A program made the position numbers and the translations under genes. From NCBI RefSeq assembly GCF_030689025.1, contig NZ_JAUYWA010000007.1, positions 88,205-152,204 on the forward strand: a stretch of 64,000 nucleotides of DNA, read 5' to 3'. Source of the DNA: Oceanobacter sp. 1_MG-2023 (GTDB taxonomy: Bacteria > Pseudomonadota > Gammaproteobacteria > Pseudomonadales > Oceanobacteraceae). The first letter of the stretch is position 1; each line of letters opens with the position of its first letter. The notes below the pieces were generated by a model, which ran no database searches, was not told the DNA's origin, and saw only the letters and a program-made list of their open reading frames with translations. Shown piece by piece: positions 18,415-31,399 of this stretch.

Positions 18415-19564
18415 GTTGGTTCCCTGCTGTGACGGATGAGTCATTAGTGGATGGTTGATTGCTGGTGGTTTCAATAACGCCGCCGCCGAGGCAAACGTCA
18501 TCCAGATAAAAAACCACCGATTGCCCCGGTGTGATGGCGCGTTGTGGCTGTTCGAAAATCACCCGGTAGCCCGTCTGACCATCGACGGTGTCTTGTCGTT
18601 CAATCACGCAGTGCTGGTCACTCTGGCGATAACGGACTTTGGCGGTGCAGTGTAAGGGCAACTTGGCCGGTTCCTGATTTACCCAGAAAATAGCACCGGT
18701 GGTGAGTGTGTCGGTAAACAGCAGCGGGTGGTTTTTACCCTGTACGGCAATCAGAACGTTATGTTCCAGGTCTTTGCCGGCGACAAACCAGGGTTGGTCC
18801 GGATGGTTGGCCAGCCCGCCAATACCCAGTCCCTGGCGTTGACCCAGGGTGTGGTACATCAACCCCTGGTGCTCACCAATGTCTTCGCCTTCCGGGGTTT
18901 TGATGCGGCCGGGTTGGGCTGGCAGGTATTGTTTGAGAAAATCACGAAAACGCCGTTCACCGATAAAGCAGATGCCGGTCGAGTCTTTTTTGTTGGCGGT
19001 GACCAGTCCGTTGGCTTCGGCAATCTTGCGGACTTCAGGTTTCTCCAGCTCGCCAACGGGAAATAATGTCTGGGCGATTTCTTCACCGCCGACCGCGTGC
19101 AGAAAATAGCTCTGGTCTTTGTTGGGATCGAGCCCCTTGAGCAGCTCGGTCTGGCCGGATGAAGTGTCGCGTCGGCGAACATAATGCCCGGTGGCGATCA
19201 GGTCAGCCCCCAGCACTTTGGCGTATTCCAGGAAGGCTTTGAACTTGATTTCGCGGTTGCAGAGGATGTCTGGATTCGGGGTGCGGCCAGCCTTGTATTC
19301 CGCGAGGAAGTATTCGAAGACATTGTCCCAGTATTCGGCGGCAAAGTTGGCCTGGTGCAAGGGAATGTCCAGCGCATCGCAGACTTGTTGGGCATCAGCG
19401 AGATCGTCTTTGGCGGTGCAGTATTCGGTGCCGTCGTCTTCGTCCCAGTTTTTCATAAACAGGCCTTCGACCTGATACCCCTGTTGCTGTAACAGCCAGG
19501 CGGAAACGGACGAGTCAACACCGCCGGACATGCCAACGATGACTTTGGTGTTCTGGTTTGGCAT
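18407..19564 (-). CDS. mnmA: tRNA 2-thiouridylase MnmA
   Basis: Adenylates and thiolates U34 of tRNA-Lys, -Glu and -Gln, taking sulfur from the Tus relay (TusE, encoded at 37.9 kb). From the ATG at 19564 it has 385 residues. The PP-loop SGGVDSS is at 13-19, the nucleophile Cys102 is in NPDILCN, and the persulfide-carrying cysteine is in [10 protein letters not shown]. The extra C-terminal 20 residues are Ser/Thr/Asn-rich and probably disordered. A GTG at 19579 in the same frame would overlap nudJ; the ATG just 1 bp after the nudJ stop is preferred. Confidence 0.97.
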   Translation of the reverse strand: MPNQNTKVIVGMSGGVDSSVSAWLLQQQGYQVEGLFMKNWDEDDGTEYCTAKDDLADAQQVCDALDIPLHQANFAAEYWDNVFEYFLAEYKAGRTPNPDILCNREIKFKAFLEYAKVLGADLIATGHYVRRRDTSSGQTELLKGLDPNKDQSYFLHAVGGEEIAQTLFPVGELEKPEVRKIAEANGLVTANKKDSTGICFIGERRFRDFLKQYLPAQPGRIKTPEGEDIGEHQGLMYHTLGQRQGLGIGGLANHPDQPWFVAGKDLEHNVLIAVQGKNHPLLFTDTLTTGAIFWVNQEPAKLPLHCTAKVRYRQSDQHCVIERQDTVDGQTGYRVIFEQPQRAITPGQSVVFYLDDVCLGGGVIETTSNQPSTNDSSVTAGNQHD

Positions 19565-19565
19565 C

Positions 19566-20015
19566 TTACGGGTGCTCAACGATTGCGTTTAACGGGAATT
19601 GTTTGCCACTGAGGTAGTCTTCGACGCAGCTCAGAACCATGGCACTACGGAGATTGGGGCAGTGGCGTAATTCTTCAATGGTCATCCAGCGGGGGCCAAT
19701 GATGCCATCGTCAAGCGGGCTGTCTGGCAAAAAGCGGTCGGCTTTGGCACTGAAGCAGTAGCGATGGTAGGTCACGCCATTGGCCGGAGCGGTGTAGGTG
19801 TAAAGGCCAATCAGTGCGGTCGGGGTGACTTGCCAGCCGCTTTCTTCAAGGGTTTCCCGGATGGCGGCATCGATAATGGTTTCATGCTGTTCAATATGCC
19901 CGGCGGGCTGGTTGATCACGGTTTTTCCGGCGCTGATTTCTTCAACCATCAGAAAACGTTGATCTTGCTCAACAATGGTGGCAACGGTAGCGTGGGGTGT
20001 CCAGCGATTAGGCAT
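19566..20015 (-). CDS. nudJ: Nudix hydrolase (NudJ-like phosphatase)
   Basis: Pyrophosphatase of 149 residues. A complete Nudix box runs from Gly39 ([20 protein letters not shown] followed by SGW), with NQPAGHIE matching NudJ, which acts on HMP-pyrophosphate and nucleoside di/triphosphates in E. coli. The ATG at 20015 ([15 protein letters not shown]) is the family start. It lies directly upstream of mnmA, as nudJ does in many gammaproteobacteria. The symbol rests on context and motif; exact substrate not shown. Confidence 0.86.
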   Translation of the reverse strand: MPNRWTPHATVATIVEQDQRFLMVEEISAGKTVINQPAGHIEQHETIIDAAIRETLEESGWQVTPTALIGLYTYTAPANGVTYHRYCFSAKADRFLPDSPLDDGIIGPRWMTIEELRHCPNLRSAMVLSCVEDYLSGKQFPLNAIVEHP

Positions 20016-20158
20016 GATGGCTCCAGATAACAACGAGAGAGAATAATAAACGATAGTGACAGCAAAACCCAAAAATGACGTTGAGCTGACCAATGAGGGG
20101 AGGGAAGTAGCTGTTTTTCCAATATTGTCCGGGAAAAACAGTTATTCCTGATTGATCG

Positions 20159-20794
20159 TTATCGGCGGCGTGTTCCTGCGGATTTTCCCGCCCTGGAAGT
20201 CCGGCCAGAAACGGTACGGCGATTATTTTTGGGCCGTTCAGAGGGTTGTGGCATATGCACGGTTTCAACCCGGAACTCTCCGGGCGCCAGGTTGTTCAGA
20301 GTCCAGTTACCGATGGCGGTTCGGACCAGTCGCAAGGTTGGGTGGCCAATGTGGGCTGTCATGCGTCGCACCTGGCGGTTGCGGCCTTCCTTGATGCGTA
20401 TTTCGAGCCAGCTGGTGACGTCGTTGGCGCGCTGTCGAATGGGCGGATGCCTTGGCCAGAGCCGGGGTTCGGCAATCCTGGCCACTTGGGCAGGGCGTGT
20501 CGGGCCGTCTTTCAATGTGACGCCCTGGCGTAGTTGTTCGAGTGCTTTTTGATCAGGAATACCTTCAACCTGGACCCAATAAGTCTTCTCCATTTTTTGT
20601 GCCGGATGAGCAATTCTGGCCTGGAGTTGACCGTTGTCAGTAAGCAAAAGCAGGCCTTCGGAGTCATAATCCAAACGGCCCGCGGGGTAGACTTTTGGGA
20701 TGTCGACTAAAGTAGCTAGGGTTTTTCGTCCTTCAGTATCGGTAAACTGGGAGAGGACGTTAAAAGGTTTGTTGACAAGGATAAGCAGGGCCAT
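20159..20794 (-). CDS. rluE: 23S rRNA pseudouridine(2457) synthase RluE
   Basis: Isomerises a single uridine in 23S rRNA. The 211-residue protein lacks an S4 domain and begins directly with [15 protein letters not shown], as RluE does. The catalytic Asp42 is in [40 protein letters not shown] is the conserved C-terminal half. The tail after residue 190 is Arg/Lys-rich (RPKNNRR...AGTRRR), probably an RNA-binding extension. It is divergent from icd across a region holding two palindromic sites. Confidence 0.93.
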   Translation of the reverse strand: MALLILVNKPFNVLSQFTDTEGRKTLATLVDIPKVYPAGRLDYDSEGLLLLTDNGQLQARIAHPAQKMEKTYWVQVEGIPDQKALEQLRQGVTLKDGPTRPAQVARIAEPRLWPRHPPIRQRANDVTSWLEIRIKEGRNRQVRRMTAHIGHPTLRLVRTAIGNWTLNNLAPGEFRVETVHMPQPSERPKNNRRTVSGRTSRAGKSAGTRRR

Positions 20795-20811
20795 ATGAGC
20801 TCATTGTTCTG

Positions 20812-20866
20812 TAGGAAAACTACTTAACTAAATAGTCTAGCTTGCATTTTTTGTAGAAAAACTACA
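20812..20866. promoter_or_regulatory. pair of near-identical palindromic sites, 42 bp apart
   Basis: GTAGGAAAACTAC (20812-20824) and GTAGAAAAACTAC (20854-20866) differ at one base. The second extends to TTTGTAG...CTACAAA. They sit 18 and 60 bp upstream of the rluE start and about 200 bp upstream of icd. The 42-bp offset is four helical turns, which fits a dimer-of-dimers repressor. RpiR-family carbon regulators (HexR, RccR) bind TGTA...TACA palindromes of similar layout, so one of these is a reasonable guess, not shown. Confidence 0.55.
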
Positions 20867-20940
20867 AATTATGCGCCGTTTTCACGATCGAAATGCTACC
20901 GGAGTAGGTGGTGTTTCAGCGAGTCTAGGCAATCCCTTGA

Positions 20941-23283
<2,343 letters not shown>

Positions 23284-23292
23284 TTGATCAGA

Positions 23293-23328
23293 GCATAAAA
23301 AAACCGCCGAAAGGCGGTTTTTTTATGC
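23293..23328. terminator. bidirectional terminator after isocitrate dehydrogenase
   Basis: A perfect 16-bp stem: GCAT, seven A, CCGCC, then a GAAA tetraloop, GGCGG, seven T, ATGC. It works on both strands and may also receive transcripts from the convergent cspD. Its outer arms equal those of the terminator at 62208-62244. Confidence 0.95.
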
Positions 23329-23445
23329 CTGGTTGCTGCGTTTTGAAATTATTCTGTCCTGAAATGGAACACTCAGTTTGCTAAATATTACAAATTGAAG
23401 ATGGTCCTCTTTGCCTGTATGTCTCTGTTTTGATGCCAGGCCGTC

Positions 23446-23757
23446 TCAGGCAGACACCGGCATCTCGTTGCTGCAGACCGCTGTAGTAACCGATTCAGAG
23501 ATTGTGCCTGGAGTGGTGTCTGGCGTTGTGGTGGCAGCTTGAGATGCTGTGGCATCCAGAGTGCGAATATTGATGGCGTGAGTGCCTTTATCGCTTGGTT
23601 TGGTGTCGAATTGTACGGCCTGACCGGCCTTGAGCGTGCGATAACCATCCATCACGATGGTGGAGTAGTGGGCGAACAACTCCTCGTTGTCTTCATCGGT
23701 GAGGATAAATCCATAGCCCTTGGCGTTGTTGAACCATTTGACAGTTCCGGTCTTCAT
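23446..23757 (-). CDS. cspD: cold-shock-like protein CspD
   Basis: Single-stranded nucleic-acid-binding protein; CspD in E. coli inhibits replication in stationary phase. The 103-residue protein has the cold-shock domain in residues 1-67 with RNP1 (KGYGFI) and RNP2 (LFAHYS), and the CspD-type opening TGTVKWFNNAKGYGFI. Residues 70-103 are a Thr/Ala/Ser/Pro-rich tail, longer than in E. coli CspD. AGGAGG precedes the start. It is divergent from clpS, the usual cspD-clpS-clpA layout. Confidence 0.93.
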   Translation of the reverse strand: MKTGTVKWFNNAKGYGFILTDEDNEELFAHYSTIVMDGYRTLKAGQAVQFDTKPSDKGTHAINIRTLDATASQAATTTPDTTPGTISESVTTAVCSNEMPVSA

Positions 23758-23881
23758 CGCAATACCTCCTTGTTTTGTTGTCAGTATGTTGCTGTGACAA
23801 TTATTACGACGCGGGCCAATACAGTACTGGTGGTCGTGTCGGGCGTCAAGCCGCTAGAGCATCCTTGCTTGCACAGGTATC

Positions 23882-24274
23882 ATGAAATCAAATTCCAAGA
23901 TCATCAGTGCTATGTACCTTACTTCCAAAACTCAACTAGAATCAAACATGAGCAACCAGCCAGGGGATGAGCGTGAAGGCGGTGTAGCGGTTGAAAATAC
24001 CAAACCTGCCCTCAAGAAACCTTCTATGTACAGTGTGATTATGATGAACGACGATTACACGCCCATGGAATTTGTGGTCGAAGTGCTGCAACGGTTTTTT
24101 AACAGAAGTCCGGAGCAGGCCACACAAATCATGTTGACAGTTCATACCAAAGGCAGTGCAGTATGTGCCATCTACACTCGGGATGTTGCTGAAACTAAAG
24201 CTGAGTTGGTGAATCAATACGCTAGAGATTGCCAGCATCCATTGCTGTGCGAGGTAGCACCAGCTGACGATTAG
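23882..24274 (+). CDS. clpS: ATP-dependent Clp protease adaptor ClpS
   Basis: Recognises N-degron substrates (Leu, Phe, Tyr, Trp at the N-terminus) and hands them to ClpA. The core from about residue 49 carries [25 protein letters not shown], with the NDDYTPM residues that form the degron pocket and [19 protein letters not shown]. The start is uncertain: ATGs at 23882, 23912 and 23948 all fit; 23882 has an AGGT five bases ahead, and the N-terminal tail is poorly conserved in the family. clpA begins 12 bp downstream with a strong ribosome site. Together with aat and bpt (27-28 kb) it forms the N-degron pathway. Confidence 0.93.
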   Translation: MKSNSKIISAMYLTSKTQLESNMSNQPGDEREGGVAVENTKPALKKPSMYSVIMMNDDYTPMEFVVEVLQRFFNRSPEQATQIMLTVHTKGSAVCAIYTRDVAETKAELVNQYARDCQHPLLCEVAPADD

Positions 24275-24286
24275 GGGGACTATTCA

Positions 24287-26551
24287 ATGCTGAACAAAGA
24301 GTTAGAGCTTACTCTGAATGAGGCTTTTAAAGATGCTCGCTCAAAACGGCATGAGTTTATGACCGTAGAGCATTTGTTGTTGGCATTGCTCGACAATGAT
24401 GCTGCGTCAGCCGTATTGGGAGCCTGTGGTGCTGATGTGCCACGGATTCGCAAGGAGTTGACGGATTTTGTGGACGCGACAACACCACTGATTCCAGACA
24501 CGGATGACGAGCGTGAGACCCAGCCAACCCTGGGCTTTCAACGAGTACTGCAGCGTGCTGTATTTCATGTGCAATCGTCTGGCAAGGCGGAAGTGACCGG
24601 TGCCAACGTACTGGTTGCCATCTTCAGCGAGCAGGAAAGCCAGGCCGTTTATTTTCTCAAACAACAGAATATTGCCCGTATTGACGTGGTGAATTACATT
24701 TCCCATGGCATTTCCAAAGTGTCGGGCCAGGAAGATGAATCCGGTACTACCGGTACGTCGGGTGTCACCGATGAAGATGGCGAACCAACAGCCAGTAATG
24801 CATTGGAAGGCTACGCCACCAATCTCAACAAGGTTGCCCGGGATGGCAAGATTGATCCACTGATCGGCCGTGATCAGGAAGTCAGTCGCCTGATCCAGAT
24901 TCTGTCGCGTCGACGCAAGAACAACCCATTGCTGGTAGGGGATTCCGGTGTCGGTAAAACGGCGATTGTAGAAGGTCTGGCGAAGCGGATTGTTGATGGT
25001 GAAGTGCCGGATGTGATCGCCAATGCCGTTGTATACAGTCTGGATATGGGCGCATTGTTGGCCGGTACCAAGTATCGGGGTGACTTCGAGAAACGTCTCA
25101 AGGCCTTGTTGGCCGAGCTGAAGCGCCAGCCTCATGGCATTCTGTTTATCGATGAAATTCACACGATCATCGGTGCAGGAGCGGCTTCTGGTGGTGTTAT
25201 GGATGCCAGTAACCTGCTGAAACCGATGTTGAGTTCTGGTGAAATTCGCTGTGTTGGCTCAACCACCTTTACTGAATTCCGTGGAATCTTCGAAAAAGAC
25301 AGTGCATTAACCCGTCGTTTCCAGAAAATCGACGTGGCGGCACCGTCTGTTGATGATACCTACAAGATTCTTAAGGGGCTGAAGTCCAAGTTTGAAGATC
25401 ATCACAACGTCAAATACACCGACAAGGCACTGCGTGCCGCGGCAGAGCTGTCAGACCGCTATATTACCGATCGTAATATGCCGGACAAGGCCATCGATGT
25501 TATCGACGAGGTGGGAGCGTTACAGCAATTGATGCCCGTCAGTCGGCGCAAGAAACAGATCAATGTGGCCGAAATTGAGCAGGTGATTGCCGCGATTGCC
25601 CGTATTCCGCCAAAAACTGTCTCTGCCGATGACAAAGAGCTGTTGTTCAAGCTGGAAGACAAGCTGGAAATGGTGGTGTTCGGGCAAAATGAAGCCATTC
25701 AGACTCTGTCGACGGCCATCAAGATGTCTCGTGCCGGACTCAGTGCACCACAAAAACCCATTGGTTCATTCCTGTTTGCTGGCCCTACGGGGGTTGGTAA
25801 AACGGAAGTGTCGCGCCAGTTGGCCAATGTCATGGGGATGGAACTGATTCGTTTTGATATGTCGGAGTACATGGAGCGTCATACCGTGTCCCGCTTGATT
25901 GGTGCGCCTCCTGGCTATGTGGGTTACGACCAGGGTGGCTTGTTGACCGAAACCGTTAATAAAACGCCGCATTGCGTGTTGTTGCTGGATGAGATCGAAA
26001 AGGCACATCCGGAAGTCTTCAATATTCTGTTGCAGGTTATGGATCACGGTACGCTGACGGATAACAACGGTCGCAAGACCGATTTCCGCAACGTGATTCT
26101 GATCATGACTACCAATGCCGGTGCCGAGCGGATGAGTCGAGCCAGTATCGGCTTTACGCATCAGGATCATACGGTTGACGGTGCTGAGGAATTGAAAAAA
26201 TTCTTTACTCCGGAATTCCGCAACCGCCTGGATGCTACAGTGCAGTTTGCAGCCCTGGGTCGAGATACCATTCTGAATGTCGTCGACAAGTTCCTGGTTG
26301 AGTTGCAGGGACAACTGGACGACAAACGTGTGATGTTGCATATCGATGACGATGCCCGTCAATGGTTGGCTGAGCATGGCTATGACGAAAAAATGGGTGC
26401 TCGCCCGATGGCTCGTCTGGTGCAGGAAAAGGTCAAAAAACCACTGGCAGAGAAAATTCTGTTTGGGGAGTTGGCACGTGGAGGGGATGTGATGGTTCAG
26501 GTCGAGGACGGCGAACTGGTCGTTGTGGTACCTGAAGAGGTTTCTGCCTGA
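24287..26551 (+). CDS. clpA: ATP-dependent Clp protease ATP-binding subunit ClpA
   Basis: Hexameric unfoldase that feeds ClpP. The 754-residue protein has an N-domain (1-150) for ClpS binding, AAA+ module 1 with Walker A GDSGVGKTAIVEG, AAA+ module 2 with Walker A GPTGVGKTEVSRQ and LLDEIEKAHPEVFN, and the ClpP-docking loop in RASIGFTHQ. An acidic linker rich in Gly/Thr (SGQEDESGTTG) follows the N-domain. AGGGGG lies before the ATG. It is co-transcribed with clpS. clpP itself is not in the window. Confidence 0.98.
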   Translation: MLNKELELTLNEAFKDARSKRHEFMTVEHLLLALLDNDAASAVLGACGADVPRIRKELTDFVDATTPLIPDTDDERETQPTLGFQRVLQRAVFHVQSSGKAEVTGANVLVAIFSEQESQAVYFLKQQNIARIDVVNYISHGISKVSGQEDESGTTGTSGVTDEDGEPTASNALEGYATNLNKVARDGKIDPLIGRDQEVSRLIQILSRRRKNNPLLVGDSGVGKTAIVEGLAKRIVDGEVPDVIANAVVYSLDMGALLAGTKYRGDFEKRLKALLAELKRQPHGILFIDEIHTIIGAGAASGGVMDASNLLKPMLSSGEIRCVGSTTFTEFRGIFEKDSALTRRFQKIDVAAPSVDDTYKILKGLKSKFEDHHNVKYTDKALRAAAELSDRYITDRNMPDKAIDVIDEVGALQQLMPVSRRKKQINVAEIEQVIAAIARIPPKTVSADDKELLFKLEDKLEMVVFGQNEAIQTLSTAIKMSRAGLSAPQKPIGSFLFAGPTGVGKTEVSRQLANVMGMELIRFDMSEYMERHTVSRLIGAPPGYVGYDQGGLLTETVNKTPHCVLLLDEIEKAHPEVFNILLQVMDHGTLTDNNGRKTDFRNVILIMTTNAGAERMSRASIGFTHQDHTVDGAEELKKFFTPEFRNRLDATVQFAALGRDTILNVVDKFLVELQGQLDDKRVMLHIDDDARQWLAEHGYDEKMGARPMARLVQEKVKKPLAEKILFGELARGGDVMVQVEDGELVVVVPEEVSA

Positions 26552-26582
26552 AAAGGCAGTAACCAGACTGTGATTTGGTAGT

Positions 26583-26614
26583 CTGTGGCCCCACCTGTCA
26601 GGTAGGGGTCACAG
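26583..26614. terminator. hairpin between convergent clpA and infA
   Basis: CTGTGGCCCCACCT and AGGTAGGGGTCACAG pair almost completely around GTC. There is no T tract on either side, so termination here would not be of the simple intrinsic type. Confidence 0.5.
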
Positions 26615-26627
26615 ATATCACAGCCGG

Positions 26628-26846
26628 TTAGCGGGCGCGATAGGTAATTCGGCCTTTACTGAGGTCGTAGGGAGTCAGCTCAACCTTGACCTTGTCACCA
26701 GTCAGAATGCGGATATAGTTCTTGCGCATCTTTCCAGAGATATGAGCCGTAACCACGTGACCATTTTCAAGTTTTACGCGGAACATGGTATTAGGCAGAG
26801 TGTCTATCACCTCACCTTCCATTTCTATATGATCGTCTTTCGCCAT
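26628..26846 (-). CDS. infA: translation initiation factor IF-1
   Basis: Occupies the ribosomal A site during initiation. The 72-residue protein is the normal length and consists of one OB fold: [38 protein letters not shown] and the closing [13 protein letters not shown] are typical. It is the last gene after aat and bpt on the minus strand; the 66-bp gap to bpt suggests its own promoter in addition to read-through. Confidence 0.99.
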   Translation of the reverse strand: MAKDDHIEMEGEVIDTLPNTMFRVKLENGHVVTAHISGKMRKNYIRILTGDKVKVELTPYDLSKGRITYRAR

Positions 26847-26912
26847 TCATCACCTGTTTAGAGAATATACAGAGCGGGCGCATTCTGCCCTAATTCCTGC
26901 CAATAATCAAAG

Positions 26913-27614
26913 TTATCCGGGCGAATAACTGCACCAATTGCCATTAACAAACTGTTCCAATGGTTGAAAGTCCGTTTTGTATTCCATTTTGGAGCAGCCG
27001 GGCACCCAATAACCAAGATAATGGTGAGGTTGCTGCAAGGCCGCTGTCAGGCGCGTGAGCTGCAAAATCATAAAGGTTCCTGGTGACTCCCGTGTGAGTG
27101 CCGGATCGTAAAAACAATAAACCGACGATAAGCCATCCATCAGCACATCAAATACCAGGCATGCCCTGAATTGTCCCTGCTCAGTCGCTACCAAAAAACG
27201 ATGATTGTCAAAACCCTGGATCAGGAAATCCTGAAACTGCTCTTCCGACGGTGGATACATGCTGCCATCAGCGTGGCGTTGATGGATGTAGTGGGCGTAA
27301 TCCGCATACCAGCGCATGGATGGCTTTTCGACATGGAGTTGCCAGTGTTGGAGGCGTTTTAATACCTTGCGAAAGCGGCGCTTGGGGGTGAAACGGTCAA
27401 CAGGAATACGCAACGAGGTGCAGGCATTACAGGTTGGGCAATCGGGCCGATAAAGGCTGCGGCCGCTGCGCCGAAAACCGTTGAGGTTCAGCTGGCTGAG
27501 CAGGAAGTCGTCCATCGGTGTGTTGGGGTCAACATACAGACTGACGGATTCCTGTTGAGGCAAATAGCCACAAGAGTGAGTGGTCTGTGGCTTGAGTAGC
27601 ATGACGCGGGTCAT
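26913..27614 (-). CDS. bpt: aspartate/glutamate leucyltransferase Bpt
   Basis: Adds leucine from Leu-tRNA to proteins with N-terminal Asp or Glu, making them ClpS substrates. The 233-residue protein matches the Ate1/Bpt family: PCGYLP-like HSCGYLPQQES, SGFRRSGRSLYRPDC-like (here NGFRRSGRSLYRPDCPTCNACTS) with the paired cysteines, and LGYWVPGCSKMEYKTDFQP near the end. It overlaps aat by ATGA and so is produced with the other aminoacyl-transferase. Eukaryotic Ate1 uses Arg-tRNA; the bacterial form and this context favour Leu-tRNA. Confidence 0.95.
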   Translation of the reverse strand: MTRVMLLKPQTTHSCGYLPQQESVSLYVDPNTPMDDFLLSQLNLNGFRRSGRSLYRPDCPTCNACTSLRIPVDRFTPKRRFRKVLKRLQHWQLHVEKPSMRWYADYAHYIHQRHADGSMYPPSEEQFQDFLIQGFDNHRFLVATEQGQFRACLVFDVLMDGLSSVYCFYDPALTRESPGTFMILQLTRLTAALQQPHHYLGYWVPGCSKMEYKTDFQPLEQFVNGNWCSYSPG

Positions 27615-28354
27615 CGTGGCACCTCCGATGGAATGGCGGAGCTGGTAGCGGCTGAATGATCAAGCCAGGTTGGCAACAATGGCCGGGTAGGTTGGTGGCT
27701 GGTTGCTTGAAGCAGATGGTTTTCGAATGATCGACGATCCAGGTTGACGATACCGAATCGGGCCAGGTGCTCGGTATGCATTTGGCAATCGATTATTTTT
27801 ATACCGTTATCAAATAGCTGGGGTGCGGCACAGGCAAACGCCAGCTTGGCGGTGTTGGACTGACGGGAAAACATCGACTCACCAAAAAAAGCCTGGCCAA
27901 TGCGAATGCCATAGAAACCACCCACCAGCTCACCCTGGTCGTTCCAGCATTCAACACTGAGAGCAAACCCGGCACTGGCCAGGCGATGGTACTCATCGAT
28001 CATCTCTGGTTGAATCCAGGTGCCGGATTGCTCAGCATGGACTTCCGCGCAGGCAGTCATAACCTGCTTGAATGCCAGGTTGCTGGTAAAACTCAGTGGG
28101 CTGCGTTTCAGCTCTTTGCGGATAGTGCGTGATATGCGGAAAGTGTCTGGCAAAATCACTGCTCGGGGAGAGGGTGTCCACCAGAGACGAGGTTCATCCT
28201 CTCCGTGCCAGGGAAAGATGCCTCGGGTGTAGGCGTAGTACAGCCAGGGTGGGGTTATATTTCCACCTGCTGCCAGTAGTCCATCCGGGTATTTGAGCGC
28301 GTTTGTTGTATCCGGAAATTGCGGATCAGCGCATTCATCCAACCAATCAATCAT
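27611..28354 (-). CDS. aat: leucyl/phenylalanyl-tRNA-protein transferase Aat
   Basis: Transfers Leu or Phe to N-terminal Arg/Lys of proteins, making N-degrons for ClpS-ClpAP. The 247-residue protein shows [48 protein letters not shown]-like [17 protein letters not shown] and [13 protein letters not shown], all family hallmarks. The final 30 residues are variable. It starts 32 bp from the divergent ftsK start and overlaps bpt downstream. Confidence 0.97.
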   Translation of the reverse strand: MIDWLDECADPQFPDTTNALKYPDGLLAAGGNITPPWLYYAYTRGIFPWHGEDEPRLWWTPSPRAVILPDTFRISRTIRKELKRSPLSFTSNLAFKQVMTACAEVHAEQSGTWIQPEMIDEYHRLASAGFALSVECWNDQGELVGGFYGIRIGQAFFGESMFSRQSNTAKLAFACAAPQLFDNGIKIIDCQMHTEHLARFGIVNLDRRSFENHLLQATSHQPTRPLLPTWLDHSAATSSAIPSEVPR

Positions 28355-28386
28355 GTTTTAGCCGTGGTAAACTCAGGTCTTTGTTG

Positions 28387-31353
28387 ATGTCACAGGATAT
28401 TGAATTGTCTAAGGATACACCGGAAATGGCCGATGCCGTTGATGTCAATTCCGGAGCGCAGGTTACCGCGGGCTGGAGTCGACGCCAGGACGCCCTGTTT
28501 TTGTCGTTGACACTGATCTGCTTGCTGCTGTTGATGGCCTTGTCGAGCTATTCTCCTGCCGATCAGGGCTGGTCTGCCAGCGGTTCCGGGCCTGCACATA
28601 ACGCGGTGGGCAGAGTAGGGGCTGTAGTGGCGGATATCCTGCTGCACGGTTTTGGTTATCTGGCCTATGGCTTACCGGCTTTCCTGCTGGTGAAGCTCGG
28701 CTTGTTGTTCCGTCAGCCTCACCGGGCCAGTGGGCTTACCTGGTTGTTACGAGGTGTGGGTATGTTGCTGACCCTGTCGGCCTTGTGCGCTCTGGCACAT
28801 TTGAGTATCTGGCCGGGCCAGTCCTTGCCTGTCGGCTCTGGTGGCATGCTGGGCGTGGGCGTATTCAACTATCTGTCGCCGCTGTTTGGGTTTGCTGGAT
28901 CGGTGGTGATCCTGATCGGGATGCTGGCGCTGGGGTTGATGTTGTTCCTGGAGTTTTCATGGTTGGCATTGTTTGACCGTATTGGTGAAATCATTTTGTC
29001 GTGGTTGCCCGGCCAGACCAGTGCTGGAAGGGCTGTCAGTAATAGTGCCGAACAACCCGGTAATGAAACATCTGATATTGCCTTTGATAACTTCAGGGCT
29101 TCTGAAGCAAGCCTGGAAAATAACCAGTCAGAGTCACCTTTGTCCTTGCTGGCAACGGCTGGCAGCCAATCCAACCCTCGTATCGAGAGCGGAATAACAG
29201 ACGGCGATGATCAGGCCGATATTGTGGATGTGGCTGAATTTACTGCAGGAGTCAGTATTCGGCAGAGATCAGAACCTGTGTTGGGAGATGAATCATTGCT
29301 GGGGGTGTTCCCGACGCCTCACGAAGATGAATTGGATGAGCCAGGGTTTTCCATCAACCCGGAAGCGCCGACTTTGACCGTAGTACAAGAGACACAAAAC
29401 AAAACAGACTTGTCTGCTGATGACGCTGATGCTACCGCTGATATTCCCTGGCTGACTGATGATGATCGCCTGGCTACAGAAGAAGATGCGCCCGTGCTCG
29501 ACTCTGCCGCCGATGCCATACCACCTCCGGTATTATCCGAGCCATCTGACCCTCGATCTGCCAAGCCGTTGATATCTCCTGTACAAAAACCTGAAAGACA
29601 AGAGTCTGAAAGGTTGGCTGGTAGTGGTATGCCTGATGGTGGTGTGCCTGATGTGTCCGGGGCTGTTCCAGATACATCGTCAGGTTCTTCGGCAGCAAAA
29701 CGGCCATCTGCTCGCCCAGCCAGACAAAACCCTGGCCGCCCTGCCACTGTTGCAGCAGAAAAAGCCATTCCGATTCAGCCATTGGAAAAGAAAGACACCG
29801 GTGTAAGCGAGCGCGCTTTGCGTGATTTGCAGGCGGGTAACGAACCTCAACCAGAGCTGTCACCGTTACCTTCGATTGCGGTGCTGGACCCGCCCCGCAA
29901 GGACCAGGCATTTGGCTTCTCGGATGAACGCTTGCAGGATATGTCCCGATTGCTGGTACAAAAGCTGGCTGATTTTGGTGTCAAGATCACAGTAACCGGA
30001 GTAGCTCCCGGCCCGGTGATTACCCGTTTTGAAATCCAGCCGGCACCTGGCGTCAAAGCCAGCAAGATTACCAACCTGGCCAAGGATCTGGCCCGCTCCA
30101 TGGCGATGATCAGTGTACGGGTGGTGGAAGTCATTCCAGGCAAGTCCGTTATGGGTATTGAGGTGCCGAATGAGAATCGGGCGATTGTTGCCTTGTCTGA
30201 TGTGCTGTCATCGAAAGATTTTGATGATGCATCATCGCCGCTGACACTGGCCCTGGGTCATGATATTGGCGGTAACGCGATGGTGACAGATCTGGCCAAA
30301 ATGCCGCATTTGCTGGTAGCGGGTACCACAGGCTCAGGTAAATCCGTTGGTATTAATGCCATGATCCTCAGCTTGTTGTTCAAGTCGACGCCCGAAGAGC
30401 TGCGGCTGATCATGGTCGATCCGAAAATGCTCGAACTGTCGGTTTATGAAGGGATTCCGCACCTGTTGACCCCCGTAATTACCGATATGAAAGAAGCCGC
30501 TAATGGTTTGCGTTGGTCGGTGGCAGAAATGGAACGCCGTTATCAGTTGATGGCTTCGATGGGGGTTCGTAACCTGGCGAGCTACAACAAGAAAGCACGG
30601 GAAGCGATCGAGGCTGGCGAGCCGTTGCTGGATCCGCTCTGGGATATATCCCAGTCGTACGATACCACTCCCAGAATCATGGAGCCTTTGCCATATATTG
30701 TGATTGTGATCGACGAATTTGCCGACATGATGATGATGGTAGGCAAAAAAGTCGAAGAGCTGATTGCCCGTATCGCCCAGAAAGCCCGGGCGGCAGGGAT
30801 TCATATGATTCTGGCTACACAGCGGCCATCGGTCGACGTGATTACCGGCTTGATCAAGGCCAACGTGCCAACCCGAATGGCATTTCAGGTGTCGTCCCGC
30901 ATCGACTCTCGTACGATTCTTGATCAGGGCGGGGCAGAGCAGCTGCTCGGGCACGGTGATATGCTGTACATGCCACCGGGTCAGGCGTTGCCGGATCGGG
31001 TGCATGGGGCCTTTGTGGATGATGATGAAGTGCATCGGGTTGTGGCGGAATGGAAACTGCGTGGTGAGCCGGACTATCTGGAAGAGATTACGCAGATGTC
31101 GGAAGAATCCTTGACGGCCGCGACGACAGGGGAAAGCGGTGACGAACAGGATGAACTGTTTGATCAGGCCGTTGCCTTTGTAACAGAGTCAGGCAAATGT
31201 TCCACCTCTGGGGTGCAGCGCAAATTGCGGATTGGCTACAACCGCGCTGCCCGTCTGGTCGAAGCCATGGAAGCCGCCGGGGTGGTGAGTCCACCAGCCC
31301 ATAATGGCAGTCGGGAAGTGTTGGCTGCGGCAGCACCGGAGCGACCGTTTTAA
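28387..31353 (+). CDS. ftsK: DNA translocase FtsK
   Basis: Septal DNA pump that clears the closing septum and activates XerCD at dif. From the ATG at 28387 it has 988 residues: four membrane helices in about 1-210, an acidic Pro/Ser-rich linker (about 215-490), then the motor with Walker A in [14 protein letters not shown] (near 645) and [14 protein letters not shown] as Walker B, and the winged-helix gamma domain at the C-terminus ([23 protein letters not shown]). Gamma reads the KOPS polarity sequences in known FtsK. The motor and gamma are complete; an upstream in-frame start at 28303 would overlap aat and is unlikely. Confidence 0.97.
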   Translation: MSQDIELSKDTPEMADAVDVNSGAQVTAGWSRRQDALFLSLTLICLLLLMALSSYSPADQGWSASGSGPAHNAVGRVGAVVADILLHGFGYLAYGLPAFLLVKLGLLFRQPHRASGLTWLLRGVGMLLTLSALCALAHLSIWPGQSLPVGSGGMLGVGVFNYLSPLFGFAGSVVILIGMLALGLMLFLEFSWLALFDRIGEIILSWLPGQTSAGRAVSNSAEQPGNETSDIAFDNFRASEASLENNQSESPLSLLATAGSQSNPRIESGITDGDDQADIVDVAEFTAGVSIRQRSEPVLGDESLLGVFPTPHEDELDEPGFSINPEAPTLTVVQETQNKTDLSADDADATADIPWLTDDDRLATEEDAPVLDSAADAIPPPVLSEPSDPRSAKPLISPVQKPERQESERLAGSGMPDGGVPDVSGAVPDTSSGSSAAKRPSARPARQNPGRPATVAAEKAIPIQPLEKKDTGVSERALRDLQAGNEPQPELSPLPSIAVLDPPRKDQAFGFSDERLQDMSRLLVQKLADFGVKITVTGVAPGPVITRFEIQPAPGVKASKITNLAKDLARSMAMISVRVVEVIPGKSVMGIEVPNENRAIVALSDVLSSKDFDDASSPLTLALGHDIGGNAMVTDLAKMPHLLVAGTTGSGKSVGINAMILSLLFKSTPEELRLIMVDPKMLELSVYEGIPHLLTPVITDMKEAANGLRWSVAEMERRYQLMASMGVRNLASYNKKAREAIEAGEPLLDPLWDISQSYDTTPRIMEPLPYIVIVIDEFADMMMMVGKKVEELIARIAQKARAAGIHMILATQRPSVDVITGLIKANVPTRMAFQVSSRIDSRTILDQGGAEQLLGHGDMLYMPPGQALPDRVHGAFVDDDEVHRVVAEWKLRGEPDYLEEITQMSEESLTAATTGESGDEQDELFDQAVAFVTESGKCSTSGVQRKLRIGYNRAARLVEAMEAAGVVSPPAHNGSREVLAAAAPERPF

Positions 31354-31399
31354 ATACAATGCTCTCCGAGCGGCACGTATGGCTTATTCGTAACATATT

